From Mucilaginibacter dorajii (GTDB taxonomy: Bacteria > Bacteroidota > Bacteroidia > Sphingobacteriales > Sphingobacteriaceae), in NCBI RefSeq assembly GCF_024808255.1, contig NZ_JANTYS010000003.1:358118-422117 (forward strand): 64,000 bases of DNA, read 5' to 3'. Both the position numbers and the translations under genes were made by a program. The notes under the pieces were generated by a model. The model did no database searches. It was given only the letters and a program-made list of their open reading frames with translations, and was not told the origin of the DNA. Shown in pieces: positions 63,890 through 64,000 of the stretch. How positions within the stretch are numbered: position 1 is the stretch's first letter; each line of letters begins with the position of its first letter.

Positions 63890-63905
63890 GCTCCATAAAA
63901 AAATC

Positions 63906-63941
63906 GAGGCTGTATCATAAATCATGATCAGCCTCTTTTTT
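63906..63941 (+). terminator. Intrinsic terminator after the small membrane-protein gene
   Basis: GAGGCTG (63906-63912) pairs with CAGCCTC (63929-63935), followed by a T-run to about 63941. Confidence 0.8.
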
Positions 63942-64000
63942 ATTACTAATGTTTTATTGCTGTAAATTCAAATATCTATTTATTGTTTAATTTGTTTTAA

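Overview
The window looks like chromosomal DNA of a Bacteroidota species, most probably a Sphingobacteriaceae member of the Mucilaginibacter/Pedobacter type. This is inferred, not tested. The support is SusC/TonB-like outer-membrane barrels with N-terminal carboxypeptidase-regulatory folds, promoters of the form TTG-N21-TATATTTA (close to the Bacteroidota TTTG/TAnnTTTG pattern), DUF3810, DUF2911 and MG2/TonB-plug proteins, several plant-glycan hydrolases, and sphingolipid-type membrane di-iron enzymes. I saw no rRNA, tRNA, CRISPR array, phage or complete insertion sequence.

Layout. 1-3338: end of a tryptophan operon (trpD partial, trpF, trpB, trpA). 3469-5114: Sua5/YrdC protein, a small membrane protein and a DUF1905 protein. 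5115-9170: a truncated outer-membrane gene remnant joined to a decayed repeat end, a TPR/membrane/DHp-like protein, a UPF0175-DUF3368 toxin-antitoxin pair and a repeat-rich gap. 9171-15203: a second PIN toxin pair, a GH127 beta-L-arabinofuranosidase and a GH27 alpha-galactosidase. 15266-18399: a propeller-like protein, a sterol-desaturase-superfamily enzyme and a strikingly eukaryote-like dihydroceramide delta-4 desaturase. 18520-26872: a YncE-like propeller, an RND/MFP/TolC efflux system and its OmpR-type two-component system. 27108-41881: a half-size EamA protein, a TonB-type barrel, a DUF47 protein, an MG2/TonB-plug protein, DUF2911, DUF3810, a penicillin-acylase-like Ntn hydrolase, a TIM-barrel epimerase, DoxX and unknown secreted proteins. 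42076-45459: a three-gene cassette (cNMP-sensor histidine kinase, response-regulator/Trx-fold/TrxR-like flavoprotein, UBP-type zinc finger). 45712-56972: an FtsX-type permease, an AraC regulator, two tandem paralogous barrel proteins, a large outer-membrane barrel and a divergent LytS/LytTR pair. 57372-63408: an L-fucose operon (mutarotase, GH29 fucosidase, UxaA-type dehydratase, SDR, FAH-family hydrolase, amidohydrolase lactonase).

How the genes work together. GH127, GH27, GH29 and the fucose catabolic genes fit a degrader of plant or algal polysaccharide that releases arabinose, galactose and fucose. The fucose enzymes lay out a non-phosphorylating route: mutarotase, dehydrogenase, lactonase, dehydratase, then diketo-acid hydrolase. 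The efflux genes sit directly behind their own regulator genes. Two di-iron enzymes may tailor sphingoid bases.

The spaces between genes are unusually structured. Seven GC-rich palindromes each start immediately after a stop codon. Three copies of a ~225-250 bp element with terminal inverted repeats are inserted into palindromes, and a fourth decayed end abuts the pseudogene. Four spacers carry inverted arms made of 7- or 8-base word repeats. Four 21-bp-phased repeats lie between the large barrel gene and the LytS/LytTR operon. Two related minus-strand hairpin pairs ending in terminators may be a small-RNA family.
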